Both the position numbers and the translations under genes were made by a program. From Comamonas sp. (GTDB taxonomy: Bacteria > Pseudomonadota > Gammaproteobacteria > Burkholderiales > Burkholderiaceae_C): a DNA stretch of 64,000 nucleotides. Positions 36,230-45,239 of this stretch are shown in pieces. How positions within the stretch are numbered: position 1 is the first letter of the stretch; each line of letters opens with the position of its first letter. Location: NCBI RefSeq assembly GCF_009360615.1, contig NZ_SPEY01000022.1:1-64000 (forward strand), given 5' to 3'. The notes beneath the pieces are model-generated. The model was not told the DNA's origin. It searched no databases and saw only the letters and a list, made by a program, of their open reading frames with translations.

Positions 36230-36913
36230 ATGACTACTGAAAACCATAGCGCCCGGCGACCGCGCCGCTTCGACCTGATTGCATTTGACTGGGATGGAAC
36301 CGTGGCAGACTCCACGGCCATCATCAGTCGCAGCATCCAGGAGGCGGTGCGGGATGTGGGAGGCACCGTGCCCAGTGACGAGCAGGCGGCCTATGTGATT
36401 GGCATGGCATTGATGCCGGCCCTGGCGCGCGCGGCACCCGATGTGCCGCCCGAAAAATATCCGGAGCTGGCCAATCGCTACCGCTTTCACTTCTTCAAGC
36501 ATCAGGACGATATCTGCGTGTTTGACGGCATCCTGCCGCTGCTTGCCGAGCTGCGCGAGCGCGGCCACTGGCTGACCGTGGCCACCGGCAAGAGCCGCAT
36601 GGGGCTCAACCATGCGCTGCAGGACCCGCAGCTCAAGGGATTGTTCGACGGTTCGCGCACGGCCGACGAGACCGCCGGCAAGCCCAGTCCGCTGATGCTG
36701 CACGAGCTGATGGCCGAGTTCGGTGTGGAGCCCGAGCGCACGCTGATGATTGGCGATACCACGCACGACCTGCAGATGGCGCAGAATGCCGGCTGTGCCT
36801 GTGTGGGGGTGTCCTATGGTGCCCATGCACCCGACGGCTTTGCCCAGTTCGATCCGCTGTTCGTGGCCGATTCCACGACGCAGCTGCGGGCCTGGCTGTT
36901 GGCCAACGCGTGA
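36230..36913 (+). CDS. HAD-family hydrolase (phosphoglycolate phosphatase-like)
   Basis: 227-residue HAD-IA phosphatase. Motif I is AFDWDGTVADS (nucleophile Asp), motif II TVATGKS, motif III Lys in AGKPSP and motif IV MIGDTTHDLQMAQNAG. The cap is the small helical type. The substrate is a phosphorylated metabolite, possibly 2-phosphoglycolate or a nucleotide. It is second in the rluC operon, 9 bases after rluC, and its stop overlaps or abuts the Rieske gene. This gene order is frequent in Burkholderiales. Confidence 0.9.
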   Translation: MTTENHSARRPRRFDLIAFDWDGTVADSTAIISRSIQEAVRDVGGTVPSDEQAAYVIGMALMPALARAAPDVPPEKYPELANRYRFHFFKHQDDICVFDGILPLLAELRERGHWLTVATGKSRMGLNHALQDPQLKGLFDGSRTADETAGKPSPLMLHELMAEFGVEPERTLMIGDTTHDLQMAQNAGCACVGVSYGAHAPDGFAQFDPLFVADSTTQLRAWLLANA

Positions 36914-36921
36914 AGCCAGAT

Positions 36922-37287
36922 ATGACAGATGCCGTGGAGCTGTGCGCCAGTGCGGATCTTGCCGACGGTGGCCGGGCGGTGGGCTTTGATGTGCTTTATG
37001 CGGGGCAGAGCAGCCGCGCTTTTGCGATTCGATACCAGGGCAAGGTTCATGCCTATCTGAATCGCTGCAGCCATATTCCCATGGAGATGGACTACCAGGA
37101 AGGTCAGCTTTTTGACGATTCCGGCCGCTGGCTGTTGTGTTCTACCCACGGGGCGGCCTACGAACCTGACAGCGGCGTCTGCGCAGGCGGTCCTTGCCGT
37201 GGCGGGCTGGTAAAAATTGCCTTGAGCGAAAGCGGCGGCATGGTGCGCTGGCATACTGGACCACAACTGAAACCATTGAAGTTTTGA
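36922..37287 (+). CDS. Rieske [2Fe-2S] domain protein
   Basis: 121-residue stand-alone Rieske protein. The cluster ligands are visible as NRCSHIPMEM (Cys, His) and LLCSTHGAAY (Cys, His). It resembles the ferredoxin-like components of dioxygenases or nitrite reductase small subunits, but no oxygenase is nearby. A GTG at 36910 overlapping the HAD stop is an alternative start. It is third in the rluC-HAD-Rieske-sppA operon, 1 base before sppA. The redox partner is unknown. Confidence 0.88.
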   Translation: MTDAVELCASADLADGGRAVGFDVLYAGQSSRAFAIRYQGKVHAYLNRCSHIPMEMDYQEGQLFDDSGRWLLCSTHGAAYEPDSGVCAGGPCRGGLVKIALSESGGMVRWHTGPQLKPLKF

Positions 37288-37288
37288 G

Positions 37289-38344
37289 ATGAGTTCCCCA
37301 AACACACCTGATAACCATGATTCCCAGCCGCATGTGACGCCGGGTGCCGACCTGTGGTCCAAGGCGCCTGCAGCGTCCGCTGAGGCCCCTGCGGCGGCGG
37401 CCAAGGCCTTCGGGAGCGGGGGGTGGGAGCGCGATGTGCTGGAAAAGCTGGTGTTCGCCTCCATCAAGGAGCAGCGAGCCGCGCGGCGCTGGCGCTTTTT
37501 CAGCCGTCTGCTGTGGTCGGTGGTGGTGCTGCTGGTGCTGTGGGTGGTCTTCTTCAAGGACACGGCCACCAAGGCCAGCACGTCGCCGCATACCGCGGTG
37601 GTCGAGATCAAGGGCGAGATTGCATCGGGAGCGGACGCCAGTGCGGAGTTCGTGGTGGCGGCCATGCGCAGCGCCTTTGAGGACTCGGGCTCGCGCGCCG
37701 TGGTGCTGCTGATCAACTCCCCCGGCGGAAGCCCCGTGCAGGCCGGCATCATCAATGACGAGATGACGCGTCTCAAGGCCAAGTACAACAAGCCTCTGTA
37801 TGCGGTGGTTGAAGAGTCTTGCGCCTCGGCGGCCTATTACATCGCTGCGGCAGCCGACGAAATCTTCGTCGACAAGGCCAGCATCGTGGGCAGCATCGGG
37901 GTGCTCATGGATGGCTTTGGCTTTACCGGGGTGATGGACAAGGTGGGCGTGGAGCGCCGCCTGCTGACGGCCGGCGAGAACAAGGGCTTCCTCGACCCCT
38001 TCAGCCCCATGTCGGCGCAGCAAAAGGAATTTGCGCTGCAGATGCTGGAGCAGATTCACCAGCAGTTCATCGGTGTGGTCAAGGCCGGTCGTGGTGACCG
38101 TCTGCACGAAACTCCCGAGATGTTCAGCGGACTGTTCTGGACCGGTCAGCAGGCCGTGGAGCTGGGGCTGGCCGACAAGCTGGGCAGCCTCGACTATGTG
38201 GCGCGCGAGGTGGTCAAGGCCGAGGAAGTCATCGACTACACCCGGCGCGACAATGTGGCCGAACGTCTGGCCAAGCGCTTTGGTGCCGCCATTGGCGAAG
38301 GATCGGTGAAGGCCATGCGCGGCCTGGTGCCCAGCATTCGCTGA
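37289..38344 (+). CDS. sppA: Signal peptide peptidase SppA (S49 family, short form)
   Basis: 351-residue inner-membrane serine protease that degrades leftover signal peptides. One membrane helix (LLWSVVVLLVLWVVFF, about residues 73-88) follows a hydrophilic N-terminus. The S49 domain has LLINSPGGSPVQAG, the nucleophile region EESCASAAYYIAAAAD and SIVGSIGVLMDGFGF. The general-base Lys of the short form should be in the following part (about 204-245). It is half the size of E. coli SppA (618), which is a tandem duplication, so this form is expected to work as an oligomer. It is last in its operon and followed by a strong terminator. Confidence 0.93.
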   Translation: MSSPNTPDNHDSQPHVTPGADLWSKAPAASAEAPAAAAKAFGSGGWERDVLEKLVFASIKEQRAARRWRFFSRLLWSVVVLLVLWVVFFKDTATKASTSPHTAVVEIKGEIASGADASAEFVVAAMRSAFEDSGSRAVVLLINSPGGSPVQAGIINDEMTRLKAKYNKPLYAVVEESCASAAYYIAAAADEIFVDKASIVGSIGVLMDGFGFTGVMDKVGVERRLLTAGENKGFLDPFSPMSAQQKEFALQMLEQIHQQFIGVVKAGRGDRLHETPEMFSGLFWTGQQAVELGLADKLGSLDYVAREVVKAEEVIDYTRRDNVAERLAKRFGAAIGEGSVKAMRGLVPSIR

Positions 38345-38400
38345 TCAAGCGCCTGGAGGGCAGATATCCCTTCCGGATAAGCGCTTGTAGCCATCCATCA
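38345..38400 (+). repeat. Degenerate dispersed intergenic repeat
   Basis: Contains GGATAAGCGCTTGTAGCCAT, resembling the right half of the dispersed repeat seen elsewhere in the window. The left part is poorly conserved. Confidence 0.35.
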
Positions 38401-38434
38401 AAAAAAGCCTGCGGTGTCTGCCGCAGGCTTTTTT
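38401..38434. terminator. Bidirectional intrinsic terminator between sppA and the methyltransferase gene
   Basis: Perfect 14-base inverted repeat AAAAAAGCCTGCGG / CCGCAGGCTTTTTT with a 6-base loop. It serves both convergent genes. Confidence 0.93.
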
Positions 38435-38446
38435 GATTCCGGGCGC

Positions 38447-39235
38447 TCATCGGCCTATGGCAAACACCACCGGCGTACGGTTGTCGGGCGGTGCATTGCG
38501 CTGGCGCCATTCGCGCACCAGATGGCTTTCAATGCGTGCCGTCTCCAGCGTCAACCCGCTCGCCAGGGCCAGCCGGGTATTCGGCTGCAGGGTTTGCAGC
38601 AGCGCCTGCCAGAGTGCGGCATTGCGGTACGGCGTCTCGATGAACTGCTGGGTCTGGCCTTGGCGCAGGGCCAGGTTCTCCAGCTCCTTGATGCGGGCCG
38701 TGCGCTCGGCGCCATCCTGGGGCACATAGCCGACAAAGGCAAAGTTCTGGCCGTTGAGGCCGCTGGCCGCCAGGCCCAGTAGCAGCGAGACCGGTCCTGT
38801 CAGCGGCACGACGCGAATGCCCAGATCATGGGCCGCGCGCACGATGGAGCTGCCCGGGTCGGCCACGGCCGGCATGCCTGCCTCGCTGATCAAGCCCATG
38901 TCCTGTCCGGCCAGTGCTGGCGCCAGCAGGGGCTTGGGGTCGAAGACGGCGCCGCCCTTGTTGCCATGGTCGCCTTTTTTGTGGGCTTCGCGTGGCAGCT
39001 CGGCAATGTTCTGGGCCTGCAGCGGCGCAGCCAGCGGGAACAAGGCGTCGATGCGCTTGAGATAGGCGCGTGCCGTCTTGGCGTTTTCGCTGATCCAGTG
39101 GGTCAGGGAGGCGGCGCGGCGCAGCGTGCCCTCGGGCAGCACCTCGGTCAATGCAGTCTGGCTTTCGCAGCCGAAATCGAGCGGTGCCGGCACCAGGTAA
39201 AGGGTGCCGGCCTTGCTTTTAGATGTCTCGCTCAT
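38447..39235 (-). CDS. SAM-dependent methyltransferase, tetrapyrrole methylase/RsmI-like
   Basis: 262-residue protein of the tetrapyrrole methylase fold related to RsmI, the 16S rRNA ribose methyltransferase. It starts GTLYLVPAPLDFG and contains GLISEAGMPAVADPGS (SAM site), VPLTGPVSLLLGLAASGLNG and FIETPYRN. It differs from true RsmI in the N-terminal part, so the substrate is uncertain. Its start overlaps the maf stop by 4 bases (ATGA), so the two are co-translated; this pairing is conserved in Burkholderiales. Confidence 0.85.
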   Translation of the reverse strand: MSETSKSKAGTLYLVPAPLDFGCESQTALTEVLPEGTLRRAASLTHWISENAKTARAYLKRIDALFPLAAPLQAQNIAELPREAHKKGDHGNKGGAVFDPKPLLAPALAGQDMGLISEAGMPAVADPGSSIVRAAHDLGIRVVPLTGPVSLLLGLAASGLNGQNFAFVGYVPQDGAERTARIKELENLALRQGQTQQFIETPYRNAALWQALLQTLQPNTRLALASGLTLETARIESHLVREWRQRNAPPDNRTPVVFAIGR

Positions 39236-39840
39236 GGCAGAACCACTCCTGCAGCGCGCAGCAACTGGCAGGTGCGGATCAGCGGCAGGCCAATCAGTGC
39301 GGTGGGGTCGTCGCTGACGATGGCGTCCAGCAGTGCGATGCCCAGGCCTTCGCTCTTGGCCGAGCCTGCGCAGTCGTAGGGCTGCTCGGCACGCAGATAG
39401 CGCTCGATCTCCAGGTCGTTCAGTGTGCGAAAGCGCACCTGCACCGTGACCACGCTGGATTCCATGAAGCCGGTTTCGGCACAGCTCACGCAGACACCGG
39501 TGTGGAAATTCATCTGGCGGCCGCTCATCTGCCGCAGCTGCTCGGTGGCGCGCTCGTGGGTGCCGGGCTTGGACAGGGGGAGGCCATCAAGTTCGGGAAC
39601 CTGGTCGGAGCCAATCACGATGGCGCCGGGGTGCAAGCGAGCCACGGCCTGCGCCTTGGCCACGGCCAGACGCAGACTCAACCCGTGGGGCGTTTCGCCG
39701 TCGAGCGGGGTTTCATCCACTTCGGGAGACACCGTTTCGAACGGCAGTTGCAGGCGGGCGAGCAGCTCGCGGCGGTAGCGCGAGGTGGAGCCAAGAATCA
39801 ATGGACGCTCAAGTCGTCCGGCAATCAATAAGTCGGGCAT
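39232..39840 (-). CDS. yceF: Maf-family nucleotide pyrophosphatase (YceF type)
   Basis: 202-residue Maf protein that hydrolyses non-canonical or modified nucleoside triphosphates to monophosphates; YceF-type members prefer m7GTP. It starts PLILGSTSRYRRELLARL (nucleotide-binding loop) and has SPEVDET, the catalytic IVIGSDQVPELDG and CAGSAKSEGLG motifs. It is divergent from yceD across 25 bases and coupled to the downstream methyltransferase gene. Maf next to yceD-rpmF-plsX is a classical arrangement. Confidence 0.92.
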   Translation of the reverse strand: MPDLLIAGRLERPLILGSTSRYRRELLARLQLPFETVSPEVDETPLDGETPHGLSLRLAVAKAQAVARLHPGAIVIGSDQVPELDGLPLSKPGTHERATEQLRQMSGRQMNFHTGVCVSCAETGFMESSVVTVQVRFRTLNDLEIERYLRAEQPYDCAGSAKSEGLGIALLDAIVSDDPTALIGLPLIRTCQLLRAAGVVLP

Positions 39841-39865
39841 TGCGCGATTCTCTTACACTGGCTGC

Positions 39866-40420
39866 ATGAGCAAGGATTTTTCTGCGACCCGGCTGGACGT
39901 GCGCGCTTTCGCGCAGGCTGCGGGTCATCTGCATGGGCAGGCGCCATTGTCGGACTTCAAGCGTCTGGCAGCCGATGCGCTGCCCATTACGGGCGAGCAG
40001 CCCCTGGTGCGCTGGGAAGCCGAAGGCGAGCTGGTGGCGCAAAAAGGCGGCAGCGGCCACGTGTGGCTGCACCTGAGTGCCGAGGTGGATCTGCCGTTGA
40101 CCTGTCAGCGATGCCTGACCGAGGCCGATATTCCCCTTTATGTGGATCGGTCATTCCGCTTCGTTACGGACGAGGCGACGGCGGAGCTGGAAGATGACGA
40201 CAGCGATGAGGATGTGCTGGCACTGAGCAGCGAGTTCAATCTGCTGGAGCTGATCGAAGACGAGCTGCTGATGGAGGTGCCCGTGGTGCCCCGCCACGAA
40301 GTCTGCCCGGTACCCGTCAAGCTGGAGGTCAGCGACGACGCCTTCGAGCAGGCCAATGAGCAAAAGGAAAACCCTTTTGCCGTGCTGCAGTCTCTCAATG
40401 TAGGCAAGTCTGCCGACTGA
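39866..40420 (+). CDS. yceD: YceD (DUF177) protein, likely 23S rRNA accumulation factor
   Basis: 184-residue DUF177 protein. The family core LTCQRCLTEADIPLYVDRSF (conserved CxRC) is in the middle, followed by an acidic stretch EDDDSDEDVL and the C-terminal NPFAVLQSLN. YceD homologues are needed for normal 23S rRNA accumulation in plants and bacteria. It stands directly before rpmF as in most proteobacteria. A separate promoter lies between it and rpmF. Confidence 0.92.
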   Translation: MSKDFSATRLDVRAFAQAAGHLHGQAPLSDFKRLAADALPITGEQPLVRWEAEGELVAQKGGSGHVWLHLSAEVDLPLTCQRCLTEADIPLYVDRSFRFVTDEATAELEDDDSDEDVLALSSEFNLLELIEDELLMEVPVVPRHEVCPVPVKLEVSDDAFEQANEQKENPFAVLQSLNVGKSAD

Positions 40421-40478
40421 ACCATCCCGGAGCACGATGGGGATTTGATTTTGCATGGGCTGCGAAAAGCGTTTGCGC

Positions 40479-40484
40479 TATAAT
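40479..40484 (+). promoter_or_regulatory. -10 box of the rpmF promoter
   Basis: Consensus TATAAT 60 bases after yceD and about 175 bases before rpmF. The -35 region does not match the consensus well. The leader would be about 170 bases. Confidence 0.55.
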
Positions 40485-40659
40485 CGTGAGCTTCGCGCGA
40501 AACCCCCTCGTGTCTTTAATGGGCTGATCGCGTTTTTTTAGGACTTGCACAGACAAGGGTGCACCTGCTCTCGGTGGGTGTGTCGAAAGGCAGAATTCTT
40601 TGCCCGGTCTTGTCGTGCGGGTCGTGTTACCAACCCTTTCAAGATACACAGGAGCCATC

Positions 40660-40842
40660 ATGGCTGTTCAGCAAAACAAGAAGTCTCCCTCCAAGCGCGG
40701 CATGCACCGTTCGCACAATGCACTGAATGTGCCTGGCATCGCTGTTGAAGCCACCACCGGCGAGACACATCTGCGCCACCACATCAGCCCCAACGGCGTG
40801 TACCGTGGCCGTCAAGTGCTGAAGAACAAGTCCGAAGCCTAA
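40660..40842 (+). CDS. rpmF: 50S ribosomal protein L32
   Basis: 60-residue ribosomal protein starting [19 protein letters not shown], with [17 protein letters not shown] near the C-terminus. It is the cysteine-free form, as in E. coli. ATG 40660 has AGGAG upstream. It precedes plsX and the fab genes as in E. coli, but a strong terminator separates it from them. Confidence 0.98.
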   Translation: MAVQQNKKSPSKRGMHRSHNALNVPGIAVEATTGETHLRHHISPNGVYRGRQVLKNKSEA

Positions 40843-40859
40843 GCGACGACTGCATTCGC

Positions 40860-40897
40860 AAAGCCTGTTGCTACATTTTTTGTAGCAACAGGCTTTT
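40860..40897 (+). terminator. Strong intrinsic terminator between rpmF and plsX
   Basis: Perfect 16-base stem AAAGCCTGTTGCTACA / TGTAGCAACAGGCTTT with a 5-T loop and trailing T, 17 bases after rpmF. It works on both strands and should reduce read-through into plsX. Confidence 0.93.
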
Positions 40898-41039
40898 GTT
40901 TTTATGGGAGATATTTGCAAAATCAGCCTTGGCTGGCCTTGCTGCACAATTCCAGGGCTGGTTTTGCAGATAACTCCTGTGGTGGTCCCTGGACCATTCA
41001 GTTCATTACCCCAAACCCGATTGGACCTGTCAGTCGCCC

Positions 41040-42080
41040 ATGATTACTTTGGCTGTTGACTGCATGGGGGGCGATCATGGCCCCCGCGTCACGCTGGCCG
41101 CGTGTCGTCAGTTTCTGAATTTACACCCCGATGCGCATTTGCTGCTGGTCGGCAAGGCCGAGGAGTTGGCTGGTTTCAAGCACGAGCGTGTGACCATCGT
41201 CCCCGCCACGGAAGTGGTGAGCATGGATGACCCCGTGGAAGTGGCCTTGCGCAAGAAAAAGGACTCTTCCATGCGCGTGGCCGTGCAGCAGGTCAAGAAC
41301 GGAGCGGCCCAGGCTGCAGTGTCTGCCGGCAATACCGGTGCGCTGATGGCGATCTCGCGCTATCTGCTCAAGACCCTGGACGGCATCGACCGTCCGGCGA
41401 TTGCCTTCGGTTTGCCCAACGCCAAGGGCAGCGACACCACCATGCTGGACTTGGGAGCCAATGTGGACTGCACGGCGGAGCATCTGCTGCAGTTCGCGGT
41501 CATGGGCTCGGCCCTGGTGTCGGCGCTCAAGAACACGGAGGCTCCCAGTGTCGGTCTGCTCAATATCGGTGAAGAGCTGATCAAGGGCAGCGAAGTCATC
41601 AAGCGTGCCGGCGAGTTGCTGCGCGCCGCAGGCGATGCGGGCAACCTCAACTTCTACGGCAATGTGGAAGGCAACGACACCTTCAAGGGAGTGGTGGATA
41701 TTGTGGTGTGCGATGGCTTCGTCGGGAACGTCGCACTCAAGACCACCGAAGGGGTTGCCTCGATGATCTCGGGAATTCTCAAGGAAGAGTTCAAGCGCAA
41801 TATCTTCACCAAGATTGCTGCCATCATTGCTTATCCGGTGCTATCTGCGCTGATGAAGCGTGTTGATCACCGGCGCTACAACGGCGCTGCCTTGCTGGGT
41901 CTGCGCGGACTGGTCTTCAAAAGCCATGGCTCGGCCGATGCAATGGCATTCGAGCACGCGTTGAACCGCGCGTATGATGCGGCACGCAACAACCTGCTTG
42001 ACCGTGTCCGCAGCCGTATTGCTGCTGCCGCACCTTTGCTGCTGGCAGCGCAGACGGAATCTGGAACTTCGGCGCCCTGA
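41040..42080 (+). CDS. plsX: Phosphate acyltransferase PlsX
   Basis: 346-residue enzyme that makes acyl-phosphate from acyl-ACP for the PlsX/PlsY route to phospholipids. It begins [17 protein letters not shown] and contains [28 protein letters not shown] and [13 protein letters not shown], all family hallmarks. It is the first gene of the plsX-fabH-fabD-fabG block, 8 bases before fabH. It sits after the rpmF terminator, so it may have its own promoter in the ~140-base gap, although I do not see a good consensus. Confidence 0.97.
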   Translation: MITLAVDCMGGDHGPRVTLAACRQFLNLHPDAHLLLVGKAEELAGFKHERVTIVPATEVVSMDDPVEVALRKKKDSSMRVAVQQVKNGAAQAAVSAGNTGALMAISRYLLKTLDGIDRPAIAFGLPNAKGSDTTMLDLGANVDCTAEHLLQFAVMGSALVSALKNTEAPSVGLLNIGEELIKGSEVIKRAGELLRAAGDAGNLNFYGNVEGNDTFKGVVDIVVCDGFVGNVALKTTEGVASMISGILKEEFKRNIFTKIAAIIAYPVLSALMKRVDHRRYNGAALLGLRGLVFKSHGSADAMAFEHALNRAYDAARNNLLDRVRSRIAAAAPLLLAAQTESGTSAP

Positions 42081-42088
42081 TAGAAGAC

Positions 42089-43069
42089 ATGAGACGCTAC
42101 GCACGCATCATCGGCACCGGCAGTTACCTGCCGCCCCGCCGCCTGACCAATCACGACCTCGCAGCCGAGCTGGCTCAGCGTGGCCTGGAAACCTCGGACG
42201 AATGGATCGTCGAGCGCACCGGCATTCGTGCCCGCCACTTTGCCGAGCCGGATGTGACCAGCAGCGATCTGGCCCTGGAAGCCAGCCGCAAGGCCATCGA
42301 GGCTGCAGGCATAGAAGCTTCGGGGATCGATCTGATCATCGTCGCCACGTCCACGCCGGACATGGTGTTCCCCTCCACGGCCGCCATCCTTCAGCACAAG
42401 CTGGGTATCAGCAACGGCTGCCCTGCATTTGATGTGCAGGCTGTGTGCAGCGGTTTCGTCTATGCCCTCACGGTGGCGGACTCCATGATCCAGTCCGGCG
42501 CTGCCAAGCGCGTGCTGGTGGTGGGCTCGGAGGTCTTCAGCCGCATCCTGGATTTCAACGACCGCACGACCTGCGTGCTGTTCGGTGATGGCGCAGGTGC
42601 CGTGGTGCTGGAGGCTTCCGATGAGCCCGGCATCCTGTCCACCGAGCTGCACGCCGATGGCAGCCATGTCGGCATCCTCTGCGTGCCGGGCAATGTCTCC
42701 GGCGGCAATGTCCTGGGCGATCCCCTGCTCAAGATGGACGGTCAGGCCGTGTTCAAGCTGGCGGTGAGCGTGCTGGACAAGGCTGCTCGCTCGGCGCTGG
42801 ATAAGGCCGGCCTCACGGATGCCGACATCGACTGGCTGATTCCGCACCAGGCCAATATCCGCATCATGCAAAGCACGGCACGCAAGCTCAAGCTGTCGAT
42901 GGACAAGGTGGTGGTGACCGTCGATCAGCATGGCAACACCTCGGCGGCCTCGATTCCTCTGGCGCTCGACCATGGCGTGCGCAGCGGCCAGGTCAAAAAG
43001 GGTCAGACCGTCTTGCTCGAAGGTGTCGGCGGTGGCTTCACCTGGGGTGCTGTGCTCGTCAAAATGTAG
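42089..43069 (+). CDS. fabH: 3-oxoacyl-ACP synthase III (KAS III)
   Basis: 326-residue condensing enzyme that starts fatty-acid synthesis by joining acetyl-CoA and malonyl-ACP. The Cys-His-Asn triad is visible: Cys120 in [12 protein letters not shown], His in PHQANIRIM and Asn in HGNTSAAS. The C-terminal [13 protein letters not shown] is typical. It lies in the plsX-fabHDG cluster between plsX and fabD. Confidence 0.97.
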   Translation: MRRYARIIGTGSYLPPRRLTNHDLAAELAQRGLETSDEWIVERTGIRARHFAEPDVTSSDLALEASRKAIEAAGIEASGIDLIIVATSTPDMVFPSTAAILQHKLGISNGCPAFDVQAVCSGFVYALTVADSMIQSGAAKRVLVVGSEVFSRILDFNDRTTCVLFGDGAGAVVLEASDEPGILSTELHADGSHVGILCVPGNVSGGNVLGDPLLKMDGQAVFKLAVSVLDKAARSALDKAGLTDADIDWLIPHQANIRIMQSTARKLKLSMDKVVVTVDQHGNTSAASIPLALDHGVRSGQVKKGQTVLLEGVGGGFTWGAVLVKM

Positions 43070-43119
43070 CGTTGGACGAAAGCTATATAAGCGTTCAAGG
43101 TAGTTTTATACAAAGAAAT

Positions 43120-44064
43120 ATGAAGAAATTTGCATTTGTATTTCCGGGTCAGGGCTCTCAGTCTGTCGGCATGCTGGACGGCTGGGGGGATCATCCCGTC
43201 GTGGCCCAGACCGTGGCCGAGGCCTCCGAAGCTCTGGGTGAGAATGTGGGTCTGCTGATCAAGGAAGGCCCCAAGGAGGCGCTGGCGTTGACCACCAATA
43301 CCCAGCCCGTGATGCTGGTGGCCGGTGTGGCGGCCTGGCGTGTCTGGCAGGCCGAAGGCGGTGCGATGCCCGATGCCGTGGCTGGCCATTCCCTGGGTGA
43401 GTACTCGGCCCTGGTGGCCTCCGGCGTGCTGACGCTGGCTCAGGCCGCTCCCCTGGTGCGCCTGCGCGCTGGCGCCATGCAGGATGCCGTGCCTGTGGGA
43501 ACGGGCGGCATGGCCGCCGTTCTGGCGCTCGATGCGGAAAAGGTCAAGGCGGTCTGTGCCGAAGTGACGGCCCAGCTGGGCGGCGCAGAAGTGGTGGAAG
43601 CCGTGAACTTCAACGACCCCGGTCAGACCGTGATCGCCGGCAGCAAGCTGGCCGTGGAAAAGGCCTGCGAAGCGGTCAAGGCGGCAGGTGCCAAGCGCGC
43701 CCTGCCTCTGCCTGTGTCGGCGCCTTTCCACTCCAGCCTGATGAAGCCTGCCGCGGAAAAGCTCAAGGCTGCTCTGGCCGAGCTGACGCTGGCCGCCCCC
43801 TTGATTCCCGTCATCAACAATATCGACGTCACCGTCCAGACGGACGCTGACTCGATTCGTGATGCCCTGTACCGTCAGGCCTTTGGTCCGGTGCGCTGGG
43901 TGGAGTGCGTGCAGGCCATCAAGGCTCGCGGCGTGACCCATGTCGTGGAATGTGGACCCGGCAAGGTGCTGGCCGGCATGGTCAAGCGTATTGACGCCGA
44001 CCTGACGGGTGCTCCCCTGTTTGATACAGCCACCCTGGCTGACGTGAAAGAATTGCTCGCATGA
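43120..44064 (+). CDS. fabD: Malonyl-CoA:ACP transacylase
   Basis: 314-residue acyltransferase that loads malonate onto ACP. It starts FAFVFPGQGSQSVGML, with the nucleophile Ser91 in AGHSLGEYSALVASG and the later AVNFNDPGQTVIAG and PVSAPFHSSLM (His). ATG 43120 is preferred over an upstream in-frame ATG at 43072 because it begins at the conserved fold. The preceding 50-base gap is A/T-rich. Its stop overlaps the fabG start (ATGA). Confidence 0.97.
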   Translation: MKKFAFVFPGQGSQSVGMLDGWGDHPVVAQTVAEASEALGENVGLLIKEGPKEALALTTNTQPVMLVAGVAAWRVWQAEGGAMPDAVAGHSLGEYSALVASGVLTLAQAAPLVRLRAGAMQDAVPVGTGGMAAVLALDAEKVKAVCAEVTAQLGGAEVVEAVNFNDPGQTVIAGSKLAVEKACEAVKAAGAKRALPLPVSAPFHSSLMKPAAEKLKAALAELTLAAPLIPVINNIDVTVQTDADSIRDALYRQAFGPVRWVECVQAIKARGVTHVVECGPGKVLAGMVKRIDADLTGAPLFDTATLADVKELLA

Positions 44065-44804
44065 CTGAGAACCAGACCAAGCCCCAGGTTGCCCTGGTCA
44101 CCGGTGCCACCCGTGGCATTGGTGCCGCCATCGCGCAGGAGCTGGCCTCCAAGGGCTATCAAGTGATTGGCACGGCCACATCGGATGCCGGTGCCGAAAA
44201 GATCACCCAGGCACTGTCCGCCTTCGGTGGCCGTGGTGTCACGCTGAACGTGACGGACGGCGCTGCCGTGGATGCCCTGATCGACTCGATTGTCAAGAAT
44301 GACGGCGGCCTGCATGTGCTGGTCAACAATGCCGGCATTACCCGCGACACCCTGGCGATGCGCATGAAGGACGACGACTGGGATGCCGTCACCGACACCA
44401 ATCTGAAGGCTGTTTTCCGAGTCAGCCGTGCGGCTATTCGCCCCATGATGAAGCAGCGTTTTGGCCGCATCATCAGCATCACCAGCGTGGTCGGTGCCTC
44501 GGGCAATGCCGGTCAGGCCAACTATGCCGCAGCCAAGGCTGGCGTGGCAGGCATGACCCGTGCTCTGGCCAAGGAGCTGGGCAGCCGCGGGATCACCGTG
44601 AACTGCGTGGCTCCCGGCTTCATCGCCACCGACATGACGGCAGACCTGCCAGAGGCGCAGAAGGCTGCGCTCAAGGCGCAGATCGCCATGGGCGACCTGG
44701 GGCAGCCCAGCGACATCGCACACGCCGTGGCCTACCTGGCCTCTGCCGGTGCCGGCTATGTGACGGGGCAGGAATTGCACGTCAACGGCGGCATGTACAT
44801 GTGA
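44061..44804 (+). CDS. fabG: 3-oxoacyl-ACP reductase
   Basis: 247-residue short-chain dehydrogenase that reduces 3-oxoacyl-ACP with NADPH. It has the nucleotide motif VTGATRGIGAAIA, NNAGITRD, the catalytic Ser in ITSVVGASG and the YxxxK as NYAAAKAG. It starts within the fabD stop codon. A 159-base gap with a candidate TAGAAT -10 box (44925-44930) separates it from acpP, allowing acpP extra transcription. Confidence 0.97.
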   Translation: MTENQTKPQVALVTGATRGIGAAIAQELASKGYQVIGTATSDAGAEKITQALSAFGGRGVTLNVTDGAAVDALIDSIVKNDGGLHVLVNNAGITRDTLAMRMKDDDWDAVTDTNLKAVFRVSRAAIRPMMKQRFGRIISITSVVGASGNAGQANYAAAKAGVAGMTRALAKELGSRGITVNCVAPGFIATDMTADLPEAQKAALKAQIAMGDLGQPSDIAHAVAYLASAGAGYVTGQELHVNGGMYM

Positions 44805-44927
44805 GAAATTTCGGCAGCGCGGGCGGTGTTCGCCACCCCTGCTGCCAGAGGCTGAACATTTTTGCAAGTTCAGTGGCCGTTTCCTCGCGACGGCCAGCCG
44901 CCAAGGGGCTTCTCCCGAAACGGCTAG

Positions 44928-45203
<276 letters not shown>

Positions 45204-45239
45204 GGTCTTTTTTCAGCGATCAGTTAAAGGTTTGAACGC

